Assembly (NCBI RefSeq): GCF_014203395.1
Contig: NZ_JACHIW010000002.1
Location: 1,798,001-1,862,000 of the forward strand
Direction of reading: 5' to 3'
DNA from: Saccharopolyspora phatthalungensis
Lineage (GTDB): Bacteria > Actinomycetota > Actinomycetes > Mycobacteriales > Pseudonocardiaceae
DNA length: 64,000 nucleotides
Shown: positions 43,961 through 52,099 of the stretch, piece after piece
How the letters are laid out: each line of letters starts with the position of its first letter
Numbering within the stretch: position 1 is the first letter of the stretch
Program-made: the position numbers and the translations under genes
The notes under the pieces: generated by a model
Told to the model about the DNA's origin: nothing
The model's input: only the letters and a program-made list of their open reading frames with translations
The model's database searches: none

Positions 43961-45158
43961 ACATCACGGCGTCGCGACAGCGGTACCGCGGCTGCGCGAT
44001 CGCCCGATCCGCGAAGGCGAACGGTGGATCTACTCGGCGGGGTTCAATGTGGACAGATCGCTGTCTAGCACCGCGCGCATCGACACCGAACTCGGCGACA
44101 TCGGCCGCATCATGGATTCGGGCGGTCGCGTGGCGATCCTCTCCCACCAGGGCAGTCACCGCGACGGTACCGCGGTCGACCTCGACTTCGTCGCCGAGTA
44201 CCTGTCGGATCGGCTCGACAGGACCGTGGCATACGTGCCGGAAAACGACACTTCGGCGGCCGAGGCTCGGGCCCGCGCCCTGCGCCCCGGTACGGCGGCA
44301 GTGTTCGGCAACACCCGCGAACATCACGGCGAGCAGCGCAACGATCCCACGCTGGCGCGGCGCTTCGCCGCGCTCGGCGATTTCGTCGCCGTGGGCGGTT
44401 TCTCCAAAGCCCACCGCGCGCACGCCTCCAATGTCGGCATCCTCCAGCACCGCCCCGGCTACCTGGCGGATAGTGTGCTCACCGAGCTGGAGCTGCTGGC
44501 GCCGTGGGCCGGCCGCGCCGACCGGTACTCCGTGGCTGTGCTCGGCGGCGTCAAGCCCGAGAAGACCGTGATCGGCCTGGACGCGATGACCGGCACCTAC
44601 GACGTCGTGATCCCCGGCGGGGCCGTGCTCAACTCGGTGCTGCGCGCACTGGGCCACGACATCGGATCTTCCGAGCTGGGCGAGTCGCCCGACCGCTGCC
44701 TGCGGTTGGCCACCACGGTTCTCGGCCGACACGATCGCGCTGAGGTGCACATCCCGTCGGAGGTCGTCATGGCCAGGATCGGCGAGAACGGCTTCCACGA
44801 CGCCAGGACGGTGGCGATCAGCGACGGAATCCCCAGCGGTTGGGCGATCGTCGATTTCGTACCGATGCCGTGGATGCGCGAGCGACTCGGCACGCTGGCG
44901 GCCCGCGGGGGCCGGGCGCTGGTCGCCGGTACCCCGTGCCGGTTCTCGGACGGATTCCGCACCAGCGCCACTGCCGTACTCGACGCGTTCGGCGCACCCG
45001 CCGTGCAAGCACTGCTCCTCGGCGGCGACACGGTTGCCGAATTGCCTTGGCAGGGACCGGTTTCCACCGGTGGCGGGTCAGCCCTGCACTACCTCGCGCA
45101 CGGGACGGTACCCGTCCTCGATGCGCTCACCCCGACGAATAGGGAACTCGCGCTGTGA
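43950..45158 (+). CDS. Phosphoglycerate-kinase-like carboxylate kinase
   Basis: A 402-residue PGK-family protein, about normal length. The N-terminal domain shows YSAGFNVDRSLSSTARIDTE, GGRVAILSHQGSHRDG and FGNTREHHGEQRNDP followed by FSKAHRAHASNVGI, the substrate-binding Arg/His set of PGK. The C-terminal ATP domain has VAVLGGVKPEKTVIGLDAM and STGGGSALHYL. Changes from PGK consensus (GFNVDR for DFNVP, SHQGSHR for SHLGRP) suggest a different substrate. The start overlaps the ArgC-like gene by 11 bp. Phosphorylation of the carboxylate of 3-phosphonolactate, a close analogue of 3-phosphoglycerate, is the obvious hypothesis. Confidence 0.87.
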   Translation: MRSEHHGVATAVPRLRDRPIREGERWIYSAGFNVDRSLSSTARIDTELGDIGRIMDSGGRVAILSHQGSHRDGTAVDLDFVAEYLSDRLDRTVAYVPENDTSAAEARARALRPGTAAVFGNTREHHGEQRNDPTLARRFAALGDFVAVGGFSKAHRAHASNVGILQHRPGYLADSVLTELELLAPWAGRADRYSVAVLGGVKPEKTVIGLDAMTGTYDVVIPGGAVLNSVLRALGHDIGSSELGESPDRCLRLATTVLGRHDRAEVHIPSEVVMARIGENGFHDARTVAISDGIPSGWAIVDFVPMPWMRERLGTLAARGGRALVAGTPCRFSDGFRTSATAVLDAFGAPAVQALLLGGDTVAELPWQGPVSTGGGSALHYLAHGTVPVLDALTPTNRELAL

Positions 45159-46273
45159 TCATCGAACTGCACAACCCGACCGTCGTCGTCTTCGGCAGGG
45201 GCAAGCTCGCCGACCTCGGCGAGCGGACCAAGTCGTTGGGCGGGCACGCGCTCCTGGTGTGCGGTCGGAGCGCGATGCGCCGCCACGGTGTGCTGGATGC
45301 CGCCACGGCAGCGCTGGAAGCCAGTGGCGTGGCCGTCACGGTGTACGACGGCGTCTCCCCCGATCCCCTGGCCAGCGAGGTCGACGCGGCGGCCGACCTG
45401 GCGCGGCGGTCGGGCTGCGACGTCGTGGTGGGGCTCGGCGGTGGCAGCGCGATCGATGCGGCGAAGGCCACCGCCATCGGGCTCCGCGAAGGGCCGATCG
45501 GGCCGCTGGTGGGCACGACATTGCCCGCCGTCCCGGACGCGGTGCCCGTGGTGGCGGTGCCGACGACGGCGGGCAGCGGTGCCGAGGTGACCAAGGGCGC
45601 CATCATCACCGACGACGAGCGGAACCTGAAGTCTGGCATCCGCGGCGACCGGCTGTTCCCAGCGATCGCGGTCATCGACCCGGATCTCCTGCTGACCATG
45701 CCCGAAACGGTCGCGGTGGACGCGGGTTTCGACGCGTTGGCGCACTCGGTCGAGGGGTACGTGGCGCGGCGGGCCAATCCGGTGACCCGGCTGCTCGCCG
45801 AGCAGGCACTGGAGATCCTCGGCACGCGACTGCCCCGCGCCGCCGCGGGAGACCGGGAACCCGGGCTGCTCGATGACATCGCGCTCGCCGCGCTGCTCGG
45901 CGGGATCAACGTCGCCAACGCGAGCACGTGCCTGCCCCACCGCCTCCAGCAGGCAATGGGCTCGGTGCCCGGAGTCCGCGTGTCGCACGGACGCGGGCTG
46001 GCGATCGTCTACCCGGCCTGGTTACGCCGCGCCCAGCCGCATGCCGAGGTCCGCTTCGCCACCATCGGCCGCCTGCTCGGCCACGACGACGCCGTCACCG
46101 CGATCGGCAAGATGCTCGAAACCATCGGTGCCGGGGGCACGTTGCGCACAAACGGGTTCGCCCACGAGCACATCGACCAGCTCGTCGGCGGAATCACCGG
46201 GAACATCGGCAACGACCCGATTCCGGACATCGACCTGGCGCTGATCCGCGAGATCTACGAAGACTCCCACTGA
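45155..46273 (+). CDS. Iron-containing alcohol dehydrogenase (group III)
   Basis: A 372-residue Fe-ADH. The start is GTG 45155, overlapping the PGK-like stop (GTGA). NAD-binding motif VVGLGGGSAIDAAKATAIG is near residue 92, followed by PTTAGSGAEVTKGAII; metal ligands lie in VDAGFDALAHSVEGY and in LPHRLQQAMG and VSHGRGLAIVYP. Phosphonate pathways use this family as phosphonoacetaldehyde reductases (PhpC, FomC and relatives), so reduction of a phosphono-aldehyde to the alcohol is likely. The aldehyde here may be phosphonolactaldehyde rather than phosphonoacetaldehyde. Confidence 0.87.
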   Translation: MIIELHNPTVVVFGRGKLADLGERTKSLGGHALLVCGRSAMRRHGVLDAATAALEASGVAVTVYDGVSPDPLASEVDAAADLARRSGCDVVVGLGGGSAIDAAKATAIGLREGPIGPLVGTTLPAVPDAVPVVAVPTTAGSGAEVTKGAIITDDERNLKSGIRGDRLFPAIAVIDPDLLLTMPETVAVDAGFDALAHSVEGYVARRANPVTRLLAEQALEILGTRLPRAAAGDREPGLLDDIALAALLGGINVANASTCLPHRLQQAMGSVPGVRVSHGRGLAIVYPAWLRRAQPHAEVRFATIGRLLGHDDAVTAIGKMLETIGAGGTLRTNGFAHEHIDQLVGGITGNIGNDPIPDIDLALIREIYEDSH

Positions 46274-46289
46274 CCCGGAAGTTCCTGAG

Positions 46290-47549
46290 ATGTCACTGCT
46301 CAAACACCCCGAGTTCCGCCGGTTGTGGACCGGGCAGACCGCGAGCATGTTCGGCACCTACGTCAGCCGGGTCGCCATGCCGTTGGTCGCCGCGACAGCG
46401 CTGGCCGCCACGCCGTTCCAGCTGGGGCTGCTCTACGCGGCACAGACGGTGGCGTTCCTGGTCATCGGGCTGCCCGCAGGTGTGTGGGTGGACCGGTTGC
46501 CCGCCCGCCCGGTGCTGGTGCTGTCCGACACCGCCCGCGCGCTGCTGCTGTGCAGCGTCCCGCTCGCCTGGTGGTTCGGTTGGCTGACCATGACCCAGTT
46601 GCTGGTCGTCACGCTGCTCGGCGGCGTGGCAGCGGTGTTCTACGACGTCGCCTACCAGTCGTACCTGCCGACCCTGGTGGGCAAGGAACACCTGCTGGAG
46701 GGCAACGCGAAACTCGAAAGCAGCCGCTCGGTCTCGCAGGTGGCAGGCCCCGCCGTCGGCGGTGGGCTAGCGGATCTGATCGGTGCTTCCAACGCCGTCG
46801 GCTTCCAGGCCCTGTGCTATGCGACGTCGGCTGCGTCGATCTTCCGCATCAGCGCACAGCAACGGCCGCAGCACCAACGCGAGCGCAAGCCGATGCTACC
46901 CGAGATCGCCGCTGGGCTTCGCTACGTCCTCGGTGACCCGCTGATCCGTGCGATCACCGGCTCCTCGGCCACTTTCAACTTCAGCTACGCCGTGGCGACC
47001 CCGCTGCTCATCGTCCTGCTGGTCGACGAGGCCCGGTTGCCCCAGTGGATGGTCGGCGCGCTCATGGCCTTCGGCGGGATCGGCGGCCTCGTCGGGGCGA
47101 TGACGACCCAGCTGGTGTCGCGGCGGTTCGGACCCGCGCGGATGCTCTGGCTGCCTTTCCTGGTCTGCATGCCCGCCGCGCTGCTGGTGCCGCTGACCCA
47201 GGCCGGTTGGGGCGTGCTGCTGTTCGCGCTGCCGTGGTTCGTCGTCAACTACGGCCTGATCGTCTACAGCGTGGCCCAGATGAGCTTCCGGCAGAGCATC
47301 TGCCCGGATGAGATGATGTCGCGGCTGAACGCCACGGTGCGTTTCTTCATCTGGGGAATCATCCCGCTGGGCGGCGTCATCGGTGGTGCGCTCGGCGAGT
47401 GGATCGACGTCCGTGCCGCCCTGGCCCTCGCGGGCGCGGGGATGGTGCTTTCGGCGGTCTGGGTCCTGTTGTCTCCCCTGCGCTCCATGCGGGAGCTACC
47501 CACGTCCAAGGAATCCCGCGCTCCCGCAACGCAACACGACAACGACTGA
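46290..47549 (+). CDS. MFS exporter (EntS-like, MFS_3)
   Basis: A 419-residue transporter with 12 predicted transmembrane helices and the PF05977-type N-terminus HPEFRRLWTGQTASMFGTYV. GVWVDRLPARPVLVLSDTAR is the loop 2-3 motif; SYLPTLVGKEHLLEGNAKLE and the loop-8 region are also typical of siderophore and peptide exporters. It starts 16 bp after the Fe-ADH stop. It probably exports the cluster's product and contributes to self-resistance. Confidence 0.9.
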   Translation: MSLLKHPEFRRLWTGQTASMFGTYVSRVAMPLVAATALAATPFQLGLLYAAQTVAFLVIGLPAGVWVDRLPARPVLVLSDTARALLLCSVPLAWWFGWLTMTQLLVVTLLGGVAAVFYDVAYQSYLPTLVGKEHLLEGNAKLESSRSVSQVAGPAVGGGLADLIGASNAVGFQALCYATSAASIFRISAQQRPQHQRERKPMLPEIAAGLRYVLGDPLIRAITGSSATFNFSYAVATPLLIVLLVDEARLPQWMVGALMAFGGIGGLVGAMTTQLVSRRFGPARMLWLPFLVCMPAALLVPLTQAGWGVLLFALPWFVVNYGLIVYSVAQMSFRQSICPDEMMSRLNATVRFFIWGIIPLGGVIGGALGEWIDVRAALALAGAGMVLSAVWVLLSPLRSMRELPTSKESRAPATQHDND

Positions 47550-47560
47550 GGAGGAACGCC

Positions 47561-47776
47561 GTGCCGACCAACCCGTTCGAGAGTCCCGACGGCCAGTATC
47601 TGGTGCTGGTCAACGACGAAGGCCAGCACTCCCTGTGGCCGTCCCAGATCGAGGTGCCGCAGGGATGGACCATCGCCCAGCCGGCGGACAGCCGGCAGCA
47701 CAGCCTCGACTACGTGCACCGGCACTGGACGGACCTGCGTCCCCAGAGCCTGGTCGACCCGACGCGCGCGACGTAA
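47561..47776 (+). CDS. MbtH-family protein
   Basis: A 71-residue MbtH-like chaperone with NPFESPDGQYLVLVNDEGQH, SLWP and WTDLRPQSL, the conserved Trp-containing motifs. MbtH proteins bind and activate NRPS adenylation domains. The start is GTG 47561 behind GAGGA. Its place at the end of the plus operon ties this operon to the NRPS and A protein of the minus operon, supporting one joint cluster. Its stop is 15 bp from the end of the convergent repeat protein. Confidence 0.92.
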   Translation: MPTNPFESPDGQYLVLVNDEGQHSLWPSQIEVPQGWTIAQPADSRQHSLDYVHRHWTDLRPQSLVDPTRAT

Positions 47777-47791
47777 TCCCCGAAGCGACGC

Positions 47792-50700
47792 TTACCCCCG
47801 CGACCGGCCCGACGCTTCGCACGTTTCCTGCTGCCGCGCCGCCAAATTCACGCCATCCTCAGACCGGATATCCCCAAGCCGCGCCGCGCCCCACGTTTGG
47901 CTCTTCCCGAACTTCTTCGCCAATGCCACACCGGTGTAGGGCTCACCCGCGTCGCGAGCGCGACGCGCCTCCGCCCGGGCCCGCTCCCGTTCCTGCTCGT
48001 CCAATTCCTCCCGGCTCGCACCAGGCTCATTGCGGATCTCGGCAAGCCGCGACCGGCCCCACCCTTCGCTCTTCCCGAACTTCTTCCCCAGTTCCACGCC
48101 CGTGTAGGGCTCACCCGCGTCACGAGCGCGACGCGCCTCCGCCCGCGCCTGCTCCCGCAGCTGGTCACCTACTGGATCCCGGCCCGTACCACCCGCATCC
48201 CGGATATCCGCAAGCCGCTGCCGCCCCCACCCTTCGCTCTTCCCGAACAGCTCCCCCAACGTCGCGCCGTTGTAGGGCTCACCCGCATCACGCGCACGCC
48301 GCGCCTCCACCCGCGCTTGCTCCCGCAGCTGCTCCTCACGCATCGCTTCCTGCCGCCGCACCGCCAAATTCACACCCTCCTCAGACCGGATCTCCGCAAG
48401 CCGCGCCGCGCCCCACGTTTGGCTCTTCCCGAACCTCTTCGCCAATGCCACACCGGTGTAAGGCTCACCCGCGTCGCGAGCGCGACGCGCCTCCACCCGG
48501 GCCCGCTCCCGTTCCTGCTCGTCCAATTCCTCCCGGCTCGCACCAGGCTCATTCCGGATCTCCGCAAGCCGCGACCGACCCCACCCTTCGCTCTTCCCGA
48601 ACTTCTTCGCCAATGCCACACCGGTGTAAGGCTCACCCGCGTCGCGAGCGCGACGCGCCTCCACCCGGGCCCGCTCCCGTTCCTGCTCGTCCAATTCCTC
48701 CCGGCTCGCACCAGGCTCATTGCGGATCTCGGCAAGCCGCGACCGGCCCCACCCTTCGCTCTTCCCGAACTTCTTCCCCAGTTCCACGCCCGTGTAGGGC
48801 TCACCCGCGTCACGAGCACGCCGCGCCTCCTCCCGCGCCTGCTCCCACAACTGCTCCTCAGGGACCGCATGTTCCTCCGACCGCTCCTCACGCACCGCCT
48901 CATCCACCGGCCTGCGTGCGGCACCTTCATCGCCCGAATCATCGACACGACGTCGCTTACGGCCACCGCCTTCACCAACGAAATCCACCGAGACCGCAGC
49001 CAATCCAGCCCTCTCGGCAGCACCCCCTGCCGACTCGGCGGCGACCCGGCCGGGCCCGCCCAAGACCGCCTCAGGCACAGTCATGCCGGTAGCCGCCGTA
49101 CGAGCATCCGGGGCCGCCGACACCGTCGCAGGACCAGACGGTAAGCCCGGAACCACCGCGCCGGCCGCGGCGCCCGTACCCGATGATTGATCGCCGCGGT
49201 TCAGCTGAAGCAACGCGAGTAACGCATCCTGCTCCCCTTGCCCCGAAACCTGGCGGCTCGCATCACTCAGATCGTGCTGATTTCGGATCTCGGCAAGCCG
49301 CTGCCTACCCCACGACGGGCCCCTCCCGAACTTCTTCGCCAGTGTCACGCCGTCGTAGGGTTCGCCCGCGTCACGGGCACGCCGCGCCTCCACCCGCGCC
49401 TGCGCCCGCACCTGCTCACTCAATGCGTGTATGTCCACGCCACCCTCATCCTGGATCTCCGCGAGCCGCAACCGACCCCACCTTCCGCTCTTCCCGAACT
49501 TCATCCCCAAGGCCGCGCCGCTGTAGGGCTCACCCGCGTCACGCGCACGACGCGCCTCCACCCGCGCCCGCTCCTGCTCCTCCAATGCCTCCCGGCTCGC
49601 GGCACCCGAATCCCGGATCTCCGCAAGCCGCTGCCAACCCCACCTTTCGCCCTTCCCAAACCTCTCCGCCAAGGTCGCACCGTTGTAGGGCTCACCCGCG
49701 TCATGAGCACGCCGCGCCTCCACCCGCGCCTGCTCCCGCAACTCTTCCGCGCTCTTAAGTCTTACCGCCGCGTCATCCGGACCCACAGGCGTTCGTGCGG
49801 CACCTTCATCGACCGAATCATCGACACGACGCCCCTCAAGGCCACGGTCTTCACGCTCGGCGATCCATTCACTTCTCTGACCGCTATACGCAACGTCCTC
49901 AAGCCCCACGCCCTGCCGATCTGGCCCTGCTCCGGCGCGGACAGCGAACCCCGTGCCCGGGGTACCAAGTGCGGCCGCCAATTCCTGGGAGAACCGCATG
50001 GCCGCGTCGCGGCCAAACTCGCCGGCTCTCGCCGCGACCAAAACCACCACATCATCCAGCGACACACCCGCATCGCCACGCGCCAACGCCACCACATCAT
50101 GCGTGCCCTGCACTATCCGCATTGCTACCGCACGGGGCCCGCCGACCGATCGAGCCCGCTCGGCCTCCCAAGGCAGATCCGACACCGTCCACCCCGCTAC
50201 ACCGGTCGAAGCCGGTCGTTGCTCGGCATGGCTCTGCATCTCCGACTCGGACTCGGCCGTCTCGGTAGCTGTTGTGTCGGTAGCCGTGGAATCAGCATCG
50301 GCACCCCCCGACACCGTCTCCGCACTTTCCGTCGACCCCACAACCAGCGTTTCACCCGCAGGAACAGCAGTCGACGGGCTCACCAAAGCATCCAGCTCCT
50401 CGTACCCCTCGCTGGCCTGCTGCGGATAACTGTCCACATCAGACGATCTTCGAGTTGTGCTGGAGTCATTACCAGCAACCATGCTGTAGGCAGGCGGGGG
50501 CGTACCGGCACGGGAATCCCTTACGCTGGCTGCGCCGCCCGAACCCGACGAATCGCCGCTAACGCGGTCGTCAATCTGACGCGCGCTGTAAGGTGGCGGC
50601 GGCGCGCCCGCCCTGTCCTGCGCCCGCAGCACACCCGGGGCCGTCGTATCACCGTCATGCCACAAGAGCGCCCCGGTATCCGGTGCCTCAGACACACCGG

Positions 50701-51823
50701 CCTTGGCATCCCCATCCACTGCGGCACCGGTATCCGCGTCGGCGGCGGTGTCCCGGGCTCGACCCTCCGGAGTCAACTGACCCCGCAATGCCAGGCCCGC
50801 GATGTTCCCGATACCCGACCCCACCGCCTCGGACAACCCCGCGGTGAAGGAGAACGGATTCCACTGCGCCCCCAGACCACTCAGCGCCCCATACCCCGCC
50901 TCGCCGAACATCTCGGTCAGGCCCTCTTCCAGCGACTCCCCCAGCCCGTGACCGAAACGGGCCGCCCACATCGCCCGCACCGACATCCCGGTGTAATCCT
51001 CAATATTCTTCGAGACCACATCAGCGAAGCGGGCCATCGACGACAACGGATAAAACTGCGCATGCTCCTCCGCCGCATGTTTCGCGGCTGCCGTCAGCAA
51101 CTCTGCATCGATCTCATCGCCCAGACCGCGCACCAGAACCTTGGTGATCGCATTACCCACCACATTGCCCAACGCCGACAGCGGCACTGCCAGCAAGGCA
51201 CTGAACGAGCCCACTCCCACTGCCATGGCCGTCAGCTGGCCGTCCCACTTCTTTCGGGTCCCCAGTACGAACTGCGCCCCCTGCGCCCCCACCTCGACCA
51301 TCAGCTGCAACCCGATCCCCACGACCTGGGCCACCGCCAAACGGGTGAATAACTGCCCCCACCACCGCGATAAAAGGAACCGCATCACCGCAAACCGGGC
51401 CGCTAACCACGCCATACTCGCCCCCGCCGTCAGCCCCGCCATCGACACCGCCCACGCCACCTCCGCCAACAACAGCAGCAGGCCCCCCACCGTCACGAAC
51501 TTCAGATACTGCACCTGCAAGGCCAGATTCCGCACAAACATCGCCAATTCCCGCAACCCCGCACCACCGGCCTCCAGCACCGGACCAAACGCCTCCAACC
51601 GCTGCACGAACCGGTCCGCCGCCTTACCCGAAAACCCACCCCGCACCCGACCTACCACCTCCCGCACCGCCGGACCCAACACCTCCACCGTTGCCGCACC
51701 CAACTCCAACCGCTCCGCCACCGCGAACAACGCATCCTCGTCCGCATCCGTCATGTCCTCGCCGGTCAACACCTGAAAAAGCCGCCTCACCTCCTCCGGC
51801 ACCAGCACCGACACACCAGCCAC
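47792..51823 (-). CDS. WXG100-like protein with nine HTH-like repeats
   Basis: A 1343-residue protein. Residues 1-100 are a helical WXG100-like region of the type fronting actinobacterial polymorphic/secreted proteins, followed by two or three hydrophobic helices (about 107-160) and an Ala/Gly-rich helical part with a GLGESLEEGLTEMFGEAGYG motif near 310. A long disordered stretch (350-560) includes APPPPYS and TPPPAYS. Then come two arrays of a ~56-residue module, AR(V)EARRARDAGEPYTGVALAKKFGKSxxWGxxRLAEIRN: three copies (about 690-850) and six copies (about 988-1334). The module looks like a helix-turn-helix. Each array is preceded by RRVDDSxDEGAAR. Start is GTG 51823. No toxin domain is recognised. 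It could be a DNA-binding effector or surface protein; function unknown. Confidence 0.8.
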   Translation of the reverse strand: MAGVSVLVPEEVRRLFQVLTGEDMTDADEDALFAVAERLELGAATVEVLGPAVREVVGRVRGGFSGKAADRFVQRLEAFGPVLEAGGAGLRELAMFVRNLALQVQYLKFVTVGGLLLLLAEVAWAVSMAGLTAGASMAWLAARFAVMRFLLSRWWGQLFTRLAVAQVVGIGLQLMVEVGAQGAQFVLGTRKKWDGQLTAMAVGVGSFSALLAVPLSALGNVVGNAITKVLVRGLGDEIDAELLTAAAKHAAEEHAQFYPLSSMARFADVVSKNIEDYTGMSVRAMWAARFGHGLGESLEEGLTEMFGEAGYGALSGLGAQWNPFSFTAGLSEAVGSGIGNIAGLALRGQLTPEGRARDTAADADTGAAVDGDAKAGVSEAPDTGALLWHDGDTTAPGVLRAQDRAGAPPPPYSARQIDDRVSGDSSGSGGAASVRDSRAGTPPPAYSMVAGNDSSTTRRSSDVDSYPQQASEGYEELDALVSPSTAVPAGETLVVGSTESAETVSGGADADSTATDTTATETAESESEMQSHAEQRPASTGVAGWTVSDLPWEAERARSVGGPRAVAMRIVQGTHDVVALARGDAGVSLDDVVVLVAARAGEFGRDAAMRFSQELAAALGTPGTGFAVRAGAGPDRQGVGLEDVAYSGQRSEWIAEREDRGLEGRRVDDSVDEGAARTPVGPDDAAVRLKSAEELREQARVEARRAHDAGEPYNGATLAERFGKGERWGWQRLAEIRDSGAASREALEEQERARVEARRARDAGEPYSGAALGMKFGKSGRWGRLRLAEIQDEGGVDIHALSEQVRAQARVEARRARDAGEPYDGVTLAKKFGRGPSWGRQRLAEIRNQHDLSDASRQVSGQGEQDALLALLQLNRGDQSSGTGAAAGAVVPGLPSGPATVSAAPDARTAATGMTVPEAVLGGPGRVAAESAGGAAERAGLAAVSVDFVGEGGGRKRRRVDDSGDEGAARRPVDEAVREERSEEHAVPEEQLWEQAREEARRARDAGEPYTGVELGKKFGKSEGWGRSRLAEIRNEPGASREELDEQERERARVEARRARDAGEPYTGVALAKKFGKSEGWGRSRLAEIRNEPGASREELDEQERERARVEARRARDAGEPYTGVALAKRFGKSQTWGAARLAEIRSEEGVNLAVRRQEAMREEQLREQARVEARRARDAGEPYNGATLGELFGKSEGWGRQRLADIRDAGGTGRDPVGDQLREQARAEARRARDAGEPYTGVELGKKFGKSEGWGRSRLAEIRNEPGASREELDEQERERARAEARRARDAGEPYTGVALAKKFGKSQTWGAARLGDIRSEDGVNLAARQQETCEASGRSRG
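47820..48860. repeat. DNA array encoding six HTH-like modules
   Basis: Six repeats of about 168 bp (one of 190) with long stretches of identity. The segment around 48000-48130 recurs nearly exactly around 48660-48790, showing recent block duplication. Three further copies lie at 49290-49750. Confidence 0.85.
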
Positions 51824-52099
51824 CCACTCAGCTCAACGTTGAACCAGCCAGAAACAACCATCACACCGTAGTATGAGCCAGCCAAGTCCCGGCACCAGAC
51901 CGTGCACCCCACAGATGCGGCGACTATGCGCCGTCAGCCGTCAAGAAGCTGGAAAAAAGGCAACCTAACCCTTCCCCTTCGCCCCACCTTGACCGCAGGC
52001 CCGGGCCGAGCCTGGCTTCCGGATGGGTTGGCGTTTTCGCGCGAAATCGGCGGCCCTGGTGCGGAGCCGACGACGATTTCGCGCGAAAACGCCCGCTTC
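51824..52099. other. Intergenic region with paired-palindrome element
   Basis: 276 bp between the repeat-protein start and the TylF-like methyltransferase end. Apart from the palindrome element at 52030-52093 and a probable promoter near 51850-51900 for the minus-strand repeat gene, nothing was recognised. Confidence 0.6.
52030..52093. repeat. Paired-palindrome intergenic element, copy 2
   Basis: Two TTTCGCGCGAAA units (52032-52049 and 52074-52091) are 42 bp apart start to start, with GTGCGGAGCC in the spacer, as in copy 1 at 13203 where the distance is 43 bp. It lies directly downstream of the minus-strand methyltransferase, a terminator-like position. Confidence 0.75.

Noticed and set aside
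42863..45158. ArgC-like and PGK-like genes considered as ordinary arginine and glycolysis genes
   Set aside because: They overlap biosynthetic neighbours, no other arginine or glycolytic gene is present, and the PGK substrate motifs are altered.
47383..49092. Pro/His/Arg-rich plus-strand frames running from the MFS gene into the repeat protein
   Set aside because: They read the MFS gene in a wrong frame and then the antisense strand of the module array; their repeats are the echo of the real repeats.
47820..49760. Regular DNA repeats considered as a CRISPR array
   Set aside because: Units are about 168 bp, a multiple of three, encode a conserved module in frame, and have no unique spacers or cas genes.
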